A DNA stretch of 14,778 bases from Flavobacteriales bacterium UBA979 (GTDB taxonomy: Bacteria; Bacteroidota; Bacteroidia; Flavobacteriales_D; Sanyastnellaceae). The notes under the pieces are model-generated. The model searched no databases. It saw nothing but the letters and a program-made list of their open reading frames with translations, and was not told where the DNA came from. The translations under genes were made by a program, and so were the position numbers. The DNA lies in the NCBI GenBank assembly GCA_002292325.1, contig DBBR01000020.1, positions 1-14,778 of the forward strand, written 5' to 3'. Below are positions 1-10,584 of the stretch, in pieces (the stretch's first letter is position 1; each line of letters starts with the position of its first letter).

Positions 1-18
1 GCGCATTATATTCGGGAA

Positions 19-1533
19 GTGAAAGCATTTCAATTATCAAAAAACCGATGGAACGTGCAGGATGTTTGGCGCCTCGTGCGACAATCCCCTTCCATCGAAT
101 TGGCTTCAGATGCGAAGACAGCTATCGCTGAATGCAGAACTTTTCTGGATGAGCTTTTGGATTCAGACAGTTCTCGCGTGATCTACGGCGTCAACACCGG
201 ATTTGGAGACTTGGCCCATACCAGGGTAGGAGCTTCGGAACTGGGAGAATTACAGCGCAACTTGCTCATATCGCATGCGTGTGGTGTGGGTGAAGATGTT
301 CCCAATGCCGTAGTAAAAGCGATGTTGCTGCTGAAGATTAAAGCGTTAAGTCAAGGACATAGCGGTGTGCGAATGGAGACTGTGGAACGATTGATTGCAC
401 ATTGGAATCACCGGTTGTTTCCCGTGGTTCCATCACAAGGATCACTCGGAGCAAGTGGAGACTTGGCTCCTTTGAGTCACATGGTTTTGCCGCTCATAGG
501 CTACGGAGAGGTGCACGTGGAAGGGGTGGCTGTTCCAGCACATGATGTGCTCAAAGCGAAGAATTGGAAACCGCTAAAGCTGGAGGCAAAAGAAGGGTTG
601 GCCTTGATCAACGGAACACAATTAATGTTGGGATATGGCGTCATGGCCATGGAGCGTTTAGAACGCATTGCAGATTGGGCCGATGCCCTTTGTGCTTGGT
701 CTTTGGAAGCGTGGCATGGTCGTGTAGATGCTTTCGACGAGGACATTCACCGCATTCGAAAACAACCCAACGCAGAAGCAGTTGCACGCAATGTCAAGGA
801 TTGGTTGCAAGACAGCCGTTGGCAACAAATGCCCCGAGAGCAGGTCCAAGATCCTTATTCGTTTCGCTGCACTCCTCAGGTCCATGGAGCCAGTCGGAAT
901 TCTTTGGATTTTGCTCGAACGGTATTTGAAAATGAGATAAATGCCGTGACAGATAATCCGTTGATTTTCCCGGATTCGAAAAAAATTGTAAGTGGCGGAA
1001 ATTTCCATGGACAGCCGCTTGCTATGCAGCTGGAAGCGTTATCGCTTGCTGCACACGAATGGGGCAGTATTTCGGAGCGGAGAACATTCAAGATGTTATC
1101 GGGCAAGCAGGGCTTGCCGCCTTTCTTAGTTGCCAATCCGGGATTGAACAGCGGATTCATGATTCCGCAGTATACCTCTGCTTCTCTGGTGTCGCAAAAC
1201 AAGCAACTCTGTGCTCCTAATGTGGTGGACACCATCGATAGCAGCAATGGGCAGGAAGACCATGTGAGTATGGGAGCAAATGCCGCCCTCAAATTATGGA
1301 AGATATTAGACAATGTGGAACAAGTTCTCGCAGTTGAATGCATGACGGCGGCTCAAGCCTGTGATTTGCGCGATTCGGAAGGAATGGCGCCGGCGCTTGC
1401 GGGAATGCAGCGTTCGTTGCGTCGAGTCGTCCCGTTTCTTGAGCGAGATGATTTTCTTCAGCCGCATATGCTGGCGACAAGGGATTGGATGTTTTCACAG
1501 GAATTATCGGATTCGAGGGCCTTTGAGGCCTGA
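19..1533 (+). CDS. hutH: Histidine ammonia-lyase (histidase)
   Basis: Cytoplasmic enzyme that removes ammonia from L-histidine to give urocanate, the first step of histidine degradation. The 504-residue length is normal for the family. Seen in the protein: the Ala145-Ser146-Gly147 triad that cyclises into the MIO electrophile (in GASGDLAPLSH), Tyr56 in YGVNTGFG, His86 in SHACG, Asn198 in GLALINGTQ, Gln277/Tyr280/Arg283 in VQDPYSFRC, Phe329 in GGNFH and Glu413 in NGQEDHVSMG. The Glu, where phenylalanine and tyrosine lyases of the same superfamily carry Gln, supports histidine as substrate. The start is a GTG; the frame stays open to the window edge, but residue 1 here matches the usual N-terminus. 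No other hut gene is in the window. The ABC exporter ATPase starts 20 bases downstream on the same strand, with no terminator visible between them. Confidence 0.96.
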   Translation: MKAFQLSKNRWNVQDVWRLVRQSPSIELASDAKTAIAECRTFLDELLDSDSSRVIYGVNTGFGDLAHTRVGASELGELQRNLLISHACGVGEDVPNAVVKAMLLLKIKALSQGHSGVRMETVERLIAHWNHRLFPVVPSQGSLGASGDLAPLSHMVLPLIGYGEVHVEGVAVPAHDVLKAKNWKPLKLEAKEGLALINGTQLMLGYGVMAMERLERIADWADALCAWSLEAWHGRVDAFDEDIHRIRKQPNAEAVARNVKDWLQDSRWQQMPREQVQDPYSFRCTPQVHGASRNSLDFARTVFENEINAVTDNPLIFPDSKKIVSGGNFHGQPLAMQLEALSLAAHEWGSISERRTFKMLSGKQGLPPFLVANPGLNSGFMIPQYTSASLVSQNKQLCAPNVVDTIDSSNGQEDHVSMGANAALKLWKILDNVEQVLAVECMTAAQACDLRDSEGMAPALAGMQRSLRRVVPFLERDDFLQPHMLATRDWMFSQELSDSRAFEA

Positions 1534-1553
1534 CTGTCCCATATCTTTCGCTT

Positions 1554-2237
1554 GTGATTGAATTACAGGGTATTCGCAAATCATATCAGTCAGGTGCACA
1601 GTCTCTGGAGGTACTGAAAGGCATCGATTGTACGATTCATAAAGGGGAATTGGTGGCGATTATGGGGTCGAGTGGCTCCGGTAAGTCAACGATGCTCAAC
1701 GTGTTGGGGCTACTCGATGATTTTGATGGTGGTTCCTATCTTCTGGATGGAAACGATATGGGAGGATTGAGTGAAAGACAAGCCGCCCGGTACCGAAGTG
1801 AATTCTTGGGCTTTGTATTTCAGAGTTTCAATCTGATCGGGTATAAAACAGCTTTGGAGAATGCGGCCTTACCGCTGTATTATCAAGGAGTGAGCCGAAA
1901 AGAACGTCAGAAACAGGCGCTGCATTACCTCACCAAAGTCGGTCTCGCAGATTGGGCAGAACACTTGCCAAATCAAATGAGCGGAGGACAAAAACAACGG
2001 GTGGCCATTGCAAGGGCATTGATTGCAAATCCCCGGGTCATTTTGGCGGATGAGCCGACGGGTGCATTGGATTCGGTGACTTCGGATGAGGTGATGAACT
2101 TGCTCAAGGATATCAATAGAGAGGGTATCACCATTGTGGTCGTGACCCACGAAAGTGAAATTGCAGCCCAGTGCGACCGGATCATTCGCCTCAAGGATGG
2201 CCGCATCGAAGATCCTAAAGCCCAGGATGATGTTTGA
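1554..2237 (+). CDS. ABC transporter ATP-binding protein, MacB/LolD type
   Basis: Cytoplasmic ATPase that powers the two membrane permeases encoded immediately downstream. All nucleotide-binding motifs are intact in 227 residues: Walker A GSSGSGKST (38-46), Q-loop Gln90, signature SGGQ (143-146), Walker B VILADE (162-167), D-loop ALD (171-173) and the switch His199. The sequence after the Walker B (PTGALDS) is typical of the MacB/LolD/FtsE branch that works with FtsX-like permeases. In MacB itself the ATPase is fused to the permease; here it is separate. The start is a GTG and no convincing Shine-Dalgarno sequence is seen. The 3' end overlaps the start of the first permease by 11 bases, so the two are probably translationally coupled. 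The substrate cannot be told from the ATPase. Confidence 0.95.
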   Translation: MIELQGIRKSYQSGAQSLEVLKGIDCTIHKGELVAIMGSSGSGKSTMLNVLGLLDDFDGGSYLLDGNDMGGLSERQAARYRSEFLGFVFQSFNLIGYKTALENAALPLYYQGVSRKERQKQALHYLTKVGLADWAEHLPNQMSGGQKQRVAIARALIANPRVILADEPTGALDSVTSDEVMNLLKDINREGITIVVVTHESEIAAQCDRIIRLKDGRIEDPKAQDDV

Positions 2238-3468
2238 CCGAGATGCTTGGCTGGAGATTTTTCACACGGTATTGAGCAATCCGCTTCGCACTGGCCTCAC
2301 TGGCTTGAGCATTGCTCTCGGAATTTTTATTTTGGTGGTGATGCAGGGGCTGGGGTCGGGTTTGGAGACGGGCGTTGCGAATACGTTTGGAGACGATGCG
2401 GCGAATTTGATGCAAGTACGCACCGGCAATGCACAGCTGGCCTTTCGTGGTCGAAAACCAAATCGAAGGGTGGAATTGCATAATCAAGACGAACAAGCGA
2501 TGAAGGAGCAGGTAGATAGCGTTCCAGCTTGGAGTCGGTTGGTCTTTCGATGGGGATCCACGGTGCGATATAGCAACCAACAAGGATCATACAACGTCCG
2601 GGGGGTGGATCCGGACCAACGCGAAATTGGTCAGGTGTCTCTTACAGCGGGTCGATTCATATCCCCCCTGGATTTGGCGGAGAATCGAAAAGTAGCGGTG
2701 CTGGGTGCGCAATTGGTCGAGGATCTCTTTCCGAAAGGCACAGAGGCAGCTGCAGTCGTGGGGGAGTTTATTCAATTGAGAGGGATTCAATTTGCCGTGG
2801 TTGGGGCCTTTGATCAGGCAGGTTCGCGTTGGGAAAACCGGAGTGTTTATGTGCCTTTTTCTACGGCGCAAAAGCTTTTTCAAAACGACGATGTAGTGAG
2901 TCGCGTGTCCATTGGAACGGGCGATGCCGCCATTGAGGATACGCGGGATGCTTCGGCAGGCTTGATATCTTGGCTTAAGAATCGATTGGTTGTCCATCCG
3001 GATGATGCGGAAGGGGTATGGGTAGACAACAGGAATGAAGAGGCTGAAATGTTCCGACAAATTTTCAGTGGGATTCGACTTTTTGTTTGGTTTGTTGGGT
3101 TGATGACTTTGCTCGCAGGTGCGATGGGCGTGGCCAATATCATGGCCATTGTTGTGCGGGAAAGGACCAAAGAAATTGGGGTAAGAAAAGCCCTCGGAGC
3201 GACGAGCAATGCAATAGTGGGTCAAATCATTCAGGAGGCGGTATTTTTGATGCTGGTTTCGGGTTGCGTCGGCCTCCTCGCAGGGACTTGGTTGTTGCAC
3301 GGCATCGCTCCGATGGTTCAGCACGAGTTTTTTAGCAATCCACGCGTTGACTTTAGTTCGGCTCTGCTCGCATTGGGTATTTTAATTTTTGTAGGAGTGG
3401 TGAGTGCCATCGGTCCTGCCGTGCGAGCAGTTACGATTCGACCGGTTGAAGCTTTGAGAGATGAATAA
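2227..3468 (+). CDS. ABC transporter permease 1, MacB_PCD/FtsX family
   Basis: Inner-membrane permease of 413 residues with the MacB topology: one N-terminal membrane helix (about residues 22-42), a large periplasmic domain (about 45-280, MacB_PCD-like), then three C-terminal helices (about 285-310, 338-360, 378-400). The cytoplasmic loop after the second helix carries the conserved VRERTKEIGVRKALGAT motif that contacts the ATPase, and the protein ends in RPVEALRDE, typical of the family. I chose the ATG at 2227 (followed by a second ATG at 2230); an upstream GTG at 2155 would put 24 further residues deep inside the ATPase gene, and they do not look like permease. The 3' end overlaps the next permease by 8 bases. 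It probably forms a heterodimer with permease 2. Confidence 0.93.
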   Translation: MMFDRDAWLEIFHTVLSNPLRTGLTGLSIALGIFILVVMQGLGSGLETGVANTFGDDAANLMQVRTGNAQLAFRGRKPNRRVELHNQDEQAMKEQVDSVPAWSRLVFRWGSTVRYSNQQGSYNVRGVDPDQREIGQVSLTAGRFISPLDLAENRKVAVLGAQLVEDLFPKGTEAAAVVGEFIQLRGIQFAVVGAFDQAGSRWENRSVYVPFSTAQKLFQNDDVVSRVSIGTGDAAIEDTRDASAGLISWLKNRLVVHPDDAEGVWVDNRNEEAEMFRQIFSGIRLFVWFVGLMTLLAGAMGVANIMAIVVRERTKEIGVRKALGATSNAIVGQIIQEAVFLMLVSGCVGLLAGTWLLHGIAPMVQHEFFSNPRVDFSSALLALGILIFVGVVSAIGPAVRAVTIRPVEALRDE

Positions 3469-4756
3469 GGCGACAAAAAATACCCGTTGGCGTCCAGATT
3501 GGGACGGATTTCTGGAGTTGGTGCAAGTCCTCTTACAAAAGCCGCTGCGCACTGCTTTGAGCGGACTGGGCGTTGGCTGGGGACTGTTCATGATCATCAT
3601 TACCATCGGTTCAGCCAATGGATTGCAAAATGGCGTTTCCCAAGATTTAGGAGATATGGCCAAAAACTCCATGTTCATGTGGACACAGTCCACGAGTATG
3701 GCGTACAAGGGTTTTCAAAGGGGACGACCGATTGACTTGACCATCGGCGACGTGGAGTACCTCGCGGCCAACAGTCAAACGCTGGAAGCAGTGGCACCTC
3801 AGAATCAGTTGGGTGGTTGGAGAGGCTCAAATAATGTGACCAGGGGATTGAAGACCGGTGCTTTCACCGTCTTTGGTGAATTTCCTGCACAGCTTAAAAT
3901 TGAGGCGCGCCCCCTGCGTTCTGGCCGTCACATCAACGATCGAGACATTGAAGACAGACGCAAAATTGCGGTAATCGGCGAACGCGTACGACAAATCTTA
4001 TTTACGTCGGACGAGGACCCCATTGGCGGTTCTGTTCGGATCAACGGGGTCAATTTCACGGTGGTCGGCGTATTTGGCTCCATGCGATCTGGAGAAGATG
4101 CGGAAGAGGATTTGCAAAGCATTCGAATTCCCTTCACCGCTTTTAATCAGGCATTTCATCGCGGTGATGATGTGGGTTGGCTTTGTCTCTTGTTCAATGA
4201 AAAAGTCCATGCGGATTCGGCAGCGGCGGAAGTCATGTCCATTTTAAAGGCCAGACTGTCGATTCATCCGGACGATAATCGCGCTTTTGGACATTGGACG
4301 GTTGCCAAGGAATTTGAAGAGATTCAAACGGTATTTTCTGCGATTCGCGGTGTGAGCTTTGTCTTTGGTGGGCTCGCACTTTTGGCGGGCATTATAGGAA
4401 TCATGAACATCATGCTCATTACAGTAAGGGAGCGAACGAATGAGTTGGGTGTGCGCCGCGCGTTGGGAGCAACTCCAGGAGTTATCATTCGCCAAATTAT
4501 GGGGGAGACCTTATTGCTAACGGTGTTGTTCGGGTTGATCGGAGCGATTTTGGGAGTGGCGAGCATCGAAGCCATCGATGCATTGCTCGAATCCATGCCC
4601 GATATGGACGGAGGTAGTTTCCGAAATCCGGAGGTTTCAATTAAAATTGTCGTACAATCTTTGGTCATTATGATCGCAATGGGTGCAATTGCTGGTGTTC
4701 TGCCAGCGTTTCGAGCTGTATCCATTCGACCTGTTGAGGCCATCCGAACCGAATGA
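3461..4756 (+). CDS. ABC transporter permease 2, MacB_PCD/FtsX family
   Basis: Second inner-membrane permease (431 residues) of the same exporter. Same plan as its neighbour: a membrane helix at about 31-52, a periplasmic MacB_PCD-like domain to about 295, helices at about 298-322, 350-370 and 394-415, the coupling-loop motif VRERTNELGVRRALGAT, and the ending RPVEAIRTE. It is clearly a paralogue of permease 1 at both ends but diverged in the periplasmic domain, which argues for a functional heterodimer rather than a recent duplication. The ATG sits inside the last codons of permease 1 (8-base overlap), and the stop lies 4 bases before the adaptor start, so tight coupling of expression is likely. 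The substrate is unknown; members of this group export peptides, macrolides, lipids or lipoproteins. Confidence 0.93.
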   Translation: MNKATKNTRWRPDWDGFLELVQVLLQKPLRTALSGLGVGWGLFMIIITIGSANGLQNGVSQDLGDMAKNSMFMWTQSTSMAYKGFQRGRPIDLTIGDVEYLAANSQTLEAVAPQNQLGGWRGSNNVTRGLKTGAFTVFGEFPAQLKIEARPLRSGRHINDRDIEDRRKIAVIGERVRQILFTSDEDPIGGSVRINGVNFTVVGVFGSMRSGEDAEEDLQSIRIPFTAFNQAFHRGDDVGWLCLLFNEKVHADSAAAEVMSILKARLSIHPDDNRAFGHWTVAKEFEEIQTVFSAIRGVSFVFGGLALLAGIIGIMNIMLITVRERTNELGVRRALGATPGVIIRQIMGETLLLTVLFGLIGAILGVASIEAIDALLESMPDMDGGSFRNPEVSIKIVVQSLVIMIAMGAIAGVLPAFRAVSIRPVEAIRTE

Positions 4757-4760
4757 TGTG

Positions 4761-5861
4761 ATGAAAAAAGGACGTGTTTATGCCTTAATTGCTGTAATTA
4801 TTGCCATCCTTGGCGGTGCAGCGTATACCTTGAATTTCCTCTATTTACAGGGAGAGGAGGAGGAAGCAAGTTACCGAACGGAGATTCCGCGTATGGGTGA
4901 TATTGTGATCAAAACGGTCGCTGCGGGTTCCATTCAGCCTCGTCAAGAAATACTGATCAAGCCTCAAATTTCGGGCATTGTCCGTCGGGTATTGGTCGAG
5001 GCCGGGGAACTCGTTCAATCCGGGCAAGTTATGGCAGAAGTCATGGTCGTGCCGGATATGGGAGCACTGAGCAATGCTGAAACGCGGCTACAACGCGCAA
5101 AGATTAGCTTAGAGGATGCGCAAACCAATGCCACTCGAAATCAAAACTTATTGAAGGACGGGATCATTTCAGCGGCTGATTATCAGCGGTTTGATTTGGC
5201 CTTGAAACAGGCCCAAGAAGAATTCTACGCATCGGAAGACAACTTGCGCATCATTCAGGACGGCGTGGCTTCAAGGAGCGGCCGCACATCCAATACGTTG
5301 ATTACGGCAACCATCGATGGAATGGTGCTCGATGTTCCCGTGAAGAAAGGCAACAGCGTCATTGAAGCCAATAACTTCAATGAAGGAACGACAATTGCTG
5401 CCGTGGCAGACATGATGGACCTCGTTTTCATCGGGAAGATTGATGAATCCGAAGTAGAGAAACTCTCCGTTGGTATGGGAATTGAATTGACCGTGGGTGC
5501 GATTGAAGGGTTGACCATTCCCGCTGAATTAGAGTACATCAGTCCCAAGGGGCTGGAGGAAGCAGGGGCGATTCAGTTTGAGATTAAAGCCGCTGTTCAA
5601 CTTGATGAAGAACAGTTTCTTCGCGCTGGATACTCAGCAAATGCGAATGTCGTTTTGGACGAACGGCGCGGGGTACTTGTCATTCCTGAAATGCTGGTTC
5701 AATACGACAAAGGTGAGACTTTTGTGGAGGTCTTAATCGGTGAGAATCGGTATGAAAGACGCCCAATTTCACTGGGCTTGTCCGATGGAATTACAGCAGA
5801 AGTTCTCGAAGGCATCTCGCTGGAAGATGCCTTGAAGGTTTGGAATCAACCTCGGTACTAG
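4761..5861 (+). CDS. Membrane-fusion (periplasmic adaptor) protein, HlyD/MacA type
   Basis: Periplasmic adaptor of 366 residues for the upstream ABC permeases. It has a short cytoplasmic tail (MKKGR), an N-terminal membrane anchor at about 6-28, a first half-lipoyl segment at about 58-96 (IKPQISGIVRRVLVEAGELV), a helical hairpin at about 103-166 with Ala/Gln/Leu-rich arms of about 30 residues, the second lipoyl half near 181-202 (ATIDGMVLDVPVKKGNSV), and beta-barrel and membrane-proximal regions to the end. Adaptors of this kind link FtsX-type permeases to a TolC-like outer-membrane channel, but no such channel gene is in the window. I chose the ATG at 4761; an in-frame ATG at 4683 would lie inside the permease gene and add 26 residues ahead of the anchor. 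The gene ends 10 bases from the stop of the convergent dehydrogenase. Confidence 0.92.
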   Translation: MKKGRVYALIAVIIAILGGAAYTLNFLYLQGEEEEASYRTEIPRMGDIVIKTVAAGSIQPRQEILIKPQISGIVRRVLVEAGELVQSGQVMAEVMVVPDMGALSNAETRLQRAKISLEDAQTNATRNQNLLKDGIISAADYQRFDLALKQAQEEFYASEDNLRIIQDGVASRSGRTSNTLITATIDGMVLDVPVKKGNSVIEANNFNEGTTIAAVADMMDLVFIGKIDESEVEKLSVGMGIELTVGAIEGLTIPAELEYISPKGLEEAGAIQFEIKAAVQLDEEQFLRAGYSANANVVLDERRGVLVIPEMLVQYDKGETFVEVLIGENRYERRPISLGLSDGITAEVLEGISLEDALKVWNQPRY

Positions 5862-5871
5862 CGTCAAAATC

Positions 5872-8674
<2,803 letters not shown>

Positions 8675-8684
8675 TCAAGTTGGT

Positions 8685-8700
8685 CCAAGCCAATGCTTGG
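8685..8700 (-). promoter_or_regulatory. Hairpin in the gyrB leader
   Basis: A perfect 6-base-pair inverted repeat, CCAAGC-CAAT-GCTTGG, lies 22 bases upstream of the gyrB ATG. In the gyrB message it would form a GC-containing stem with a four-base loop. There is no U-run after it, so it does not look like a terminator. A weak match to the Bacteroidota -7 element (TAnnTTTG; here TATTTTTA on the minus strand, 8710-8717) lies just upstream, but I see no good -33 partner. The dyad could equally be a protein-binding site. Confidence 0.45.
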
Positions 8701-8748
8701 TATAATCCTTAAAAATACGTGAAACATCCGTAATTGCTGATGGTTCAG

Positions 8749-8787
8749 CCCGTTTAATGTGGGCAGTTTTCCACAAGATTTAACGGG
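8749..8787. repeat. Compound inverted repeat upstream of gyrB
   Basis: Two nested pairs of arms share one centre: CCCGTT (8749-8754) with AACGGG (8782-8787), and TGTGG (8758-8762) with CCACA (8771-8775), around an 8-base loop. On neither strand is it followed by a T-run, so a terminator for the upstream barrel gene is not supported. It sits in the only spacer upstream of gyrB, so an operator for gyrB or a processing hairpin between the two genes is possible. Confidence 0.45.
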
Positions 8788-8798
8788 TTTCTCACAAG
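8766..8798 (+). repeat. Pair of 12-base near-direct repeats, DnaA-box-like
   Basis: GTTTTCCACAAG (8766-8777) and GTTTCTCACAAG (8787-8798) agree at 10 of 12 bases and start 21 bases apart, two turns of the helix. The first contains TTTTCCACA, which fits the relaxed DnaA-box pattern TTWTNCACA; the second misses it at one position. Such spacing suggests a protein binding the same face twice. The role is inferred only. Confidence 0.35.
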
Positions 8799-8811
8799 CG
8801 GTGATTCGGAT

Positions 8812-10584
8812 TTAAAACGCGTAACTGAATCCGAGTTGGAATCGGATTCCTTGGGCGTTATAGCCCGCATAGAGGGGGTTGGCTCGGTTTAAGAGGTTTC
8901 GCCCGGAAATCCATCCGCTCAAGCGCGCGTTGTAGAGGTAATCGATGCGCATATCCCATTGAAGAAAATCTTCCATGGTATAAGCATAGCCCCATGTTGC
9001 GGCAGTTGACGTTTCGATGACTTCCGGAGCTGTTGCGTCCAAGGTTCCTGCTTGCAGCGCATTTCTTCCAGTCTGAAGGTTCAGATCCGTTTGAACGCGC
9101 AGTTTATCCTTCATGGTATGCTGCAACGACGCACTGAATTCGAACTGAGGAAGATTCCACGCGTTGAGTTCATTAAAAGTGGAATCGCGAAGCGTATACG
9201 TATGCTGTTGTATTCTTCCCATGAATTCAGTGGATTTCCCCAATTTCCAAGTGGCATTTGCTTGGAGTGTTGTGATGGATAGATCTTGGTACAACGGCCT
9301 GAAATATTCGCCGTTACCCGTTTGTATATCTGGGACCAAGAATAAATGCTGATTGCGGCGATGGTGTTCAGCGCTTAGGTGAAATGCAATGGCGGATGTG
9401 ATGGACCCGCGCATTCCCATTTGAGCGTGCAATGTTTCATAGGTATTTTTCCAAGTTGAAGCAGAGTCTAACCGCGAGGGAGATGGGACAAAAGAATTTT
9501 CTTGCAACACAGTCTCATAGCGATTCTGGTCAATGCCTCCTCCGAGTTTGACATAAGGAACGAACAGATTTTGGAGAAGACCGACCGAAGCTTGCAGTTC
9601 AGGTATGACTAGAAAGGGTTGGTTGCCTTGTGCATCCACCCAGACACCCAATCCAAATGAGGTGTGCAGTTGCTTGAAATCTTTTTGTGCTAAAGCATGC
9701 AAATCGATAACGGCCTGCTTCTGTGGTGGTAAGATGTACCCTTCCTCATTCTGATTGAGCCGATCGATGTTGGTGTGTAAATCAAGAGACACAGGGGTGT
9801 TTTCTATGGATCCTTGTAAACGGACACGGGCATCGAAGTTCTTCTCTTGGACCCCTTGGTTGTTCCAGAAATAACCATAATCAAGGATGGATTGGTACCC
9901 CCATTTTGAGCTGCCTTGATCTTGGCTTCCAAATTCAAGTTGCGTGTGCAAGGCATTTAAAAATACGGAATCCGCATTGCCAAATTCAACGGAGTCGAGT
10001 AAATCAAATCCTTCGGATCGACCGTAATAGCTGATGCGATTTCGTTCATACGTTGCATGGGTACTGAGGTAGGTTTTTTTGAAGAACCTTTTGTACCACC
10101 CCGTCCATTCGTTGTTGCTAAATTGCTGGGGGATGGGCGTCGATTCGGACAGCCCAATGAATCCATCTCGTGTTGATCGGTGGCTAAACTCTGTGCCCCA
10201 GGTCTGATTTCTCGACCTCAAATCGGTATAGCTCATCATGAGAGAGGGGCTTAAATAATTACCCATACCGATTTCCGTGAATCCCCGATAGAGAAGGGGT
10301 AGAGGTTCGTCTACTTTGAGTCGTTTCGGACGTTCTCGTTCCCAAAGAGGTCGAACGTTCTTGCGATTGGGCAAGACGCTGTATGAAAAGTTTGGTTTGG
10401 ACTGGGAAATCACTGCAGGTTGAGGCCAGTGCATTTCCTTATGCGCATCCCGAAGTAAAACTTCACGGTCACCTGTAAAAGTCACGTTCAGGCCCAAGGT
10501 GTCCAATGGTGTGGTGGTTGCCAAAACACTGCACGGAAGTGCCAATAGGATTATAAGTTTAGTCCAGTGATAAGGAATCATCAT
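8812..10584 (-). CDS. Outer-membrane beta-barrel protein, TonB-receptor-barrel-like
   Basis: 590 residues, predicted outer-membrane protein of unknown function. The N-terminus has a signal peptide (Lys9, hydrophobic to about 22, cleavage likely after VLA). The mature protein is rich in alternating hydrophobic/polar strands and aromatic residues and ends with GFSYAF, a C-terminal Phe typical of barrels inserted by BamA. The last part (WISGRNLLNRANPLYAG) resembles the end of TonB-dependent receptor barrels, but I see no separate plug domain or TonB box, and the length is short for a receptor. Its ATG overlaps the stop of the TPR gene as ATGA, so the two are translationally coupled and probably work together. 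An alternative start is the second ATG, one codon later. Confidence 0.8.
   Translation of the reverse strand: MMIPYHWTKLIILLALPCSVLATTTPLDTLGLNVTFTGDREVLLRDAHKEMHWPQPAVISQSKPNFSYSVLPNRKNVRPLWERERPKRLKVDEPLPLLYRGFTEIGMGNYLSPSLMMSYTDLRSRNQTWGTEFSHRSTRDGFIGLSESTPIPQQFSNNEWTGWYKRFFKKTYLSTHATYERNRISYYGRSEGFDLLDSVEFGNADSVFLNALHTQLEFGSQDQGSSKWGYQSILDYGYFWNNQGVQEKNFDARVRLQGSIENTPVSLDLHTNIDRLNQNEEGYILPPQKQAVIDLHALAQKDFKQLHTSFGLGVWVDAQGNQPFLVIPELQASVGLLQNLFVPYVKLGGGIDQNRYETVLQENSFVPSPSRLDSASTWKNTYETLHAQMGMRGSITSAIAFHLSAEHHRRNQHLFLVPDIQTGNGEYFRPLYQDLSITTLQANATWKLGKSTEFMGRIQQHTYTLRDSTFNELNAWNLPQFEFSASLQHTMKDKLRVQTDLNLQTGRNALQAGTLDATAPEVIETSTAATWGYAYTMEDFLQWDMRIDYLYNARLSGWISGRNLLNRANPLYAGYNAQGIRFQLGFSYAF

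Noticed and set aside
501..1343. Antisense open frames within hutH, and similar frames opposite the permeases, gyrB and the TPR gene
   Set aside because: They lie wholly inside well-supported genes, have no family resemblance and no start-site context; they are shadows of coding sequence.
1510..1535. GGCC-TTTGA-GGCC as a terminator for hutH
   Set aside because: The four-base stem overlaps the last codons and has no T-run after it.
8700..8706. TATAAT on the plus strand upstream of gyrB as a sigma-70 -10 box
   Set aside because: It points away from gyrB into its leader hairpin, has no -35 partner, and no plus-strand gene follows.
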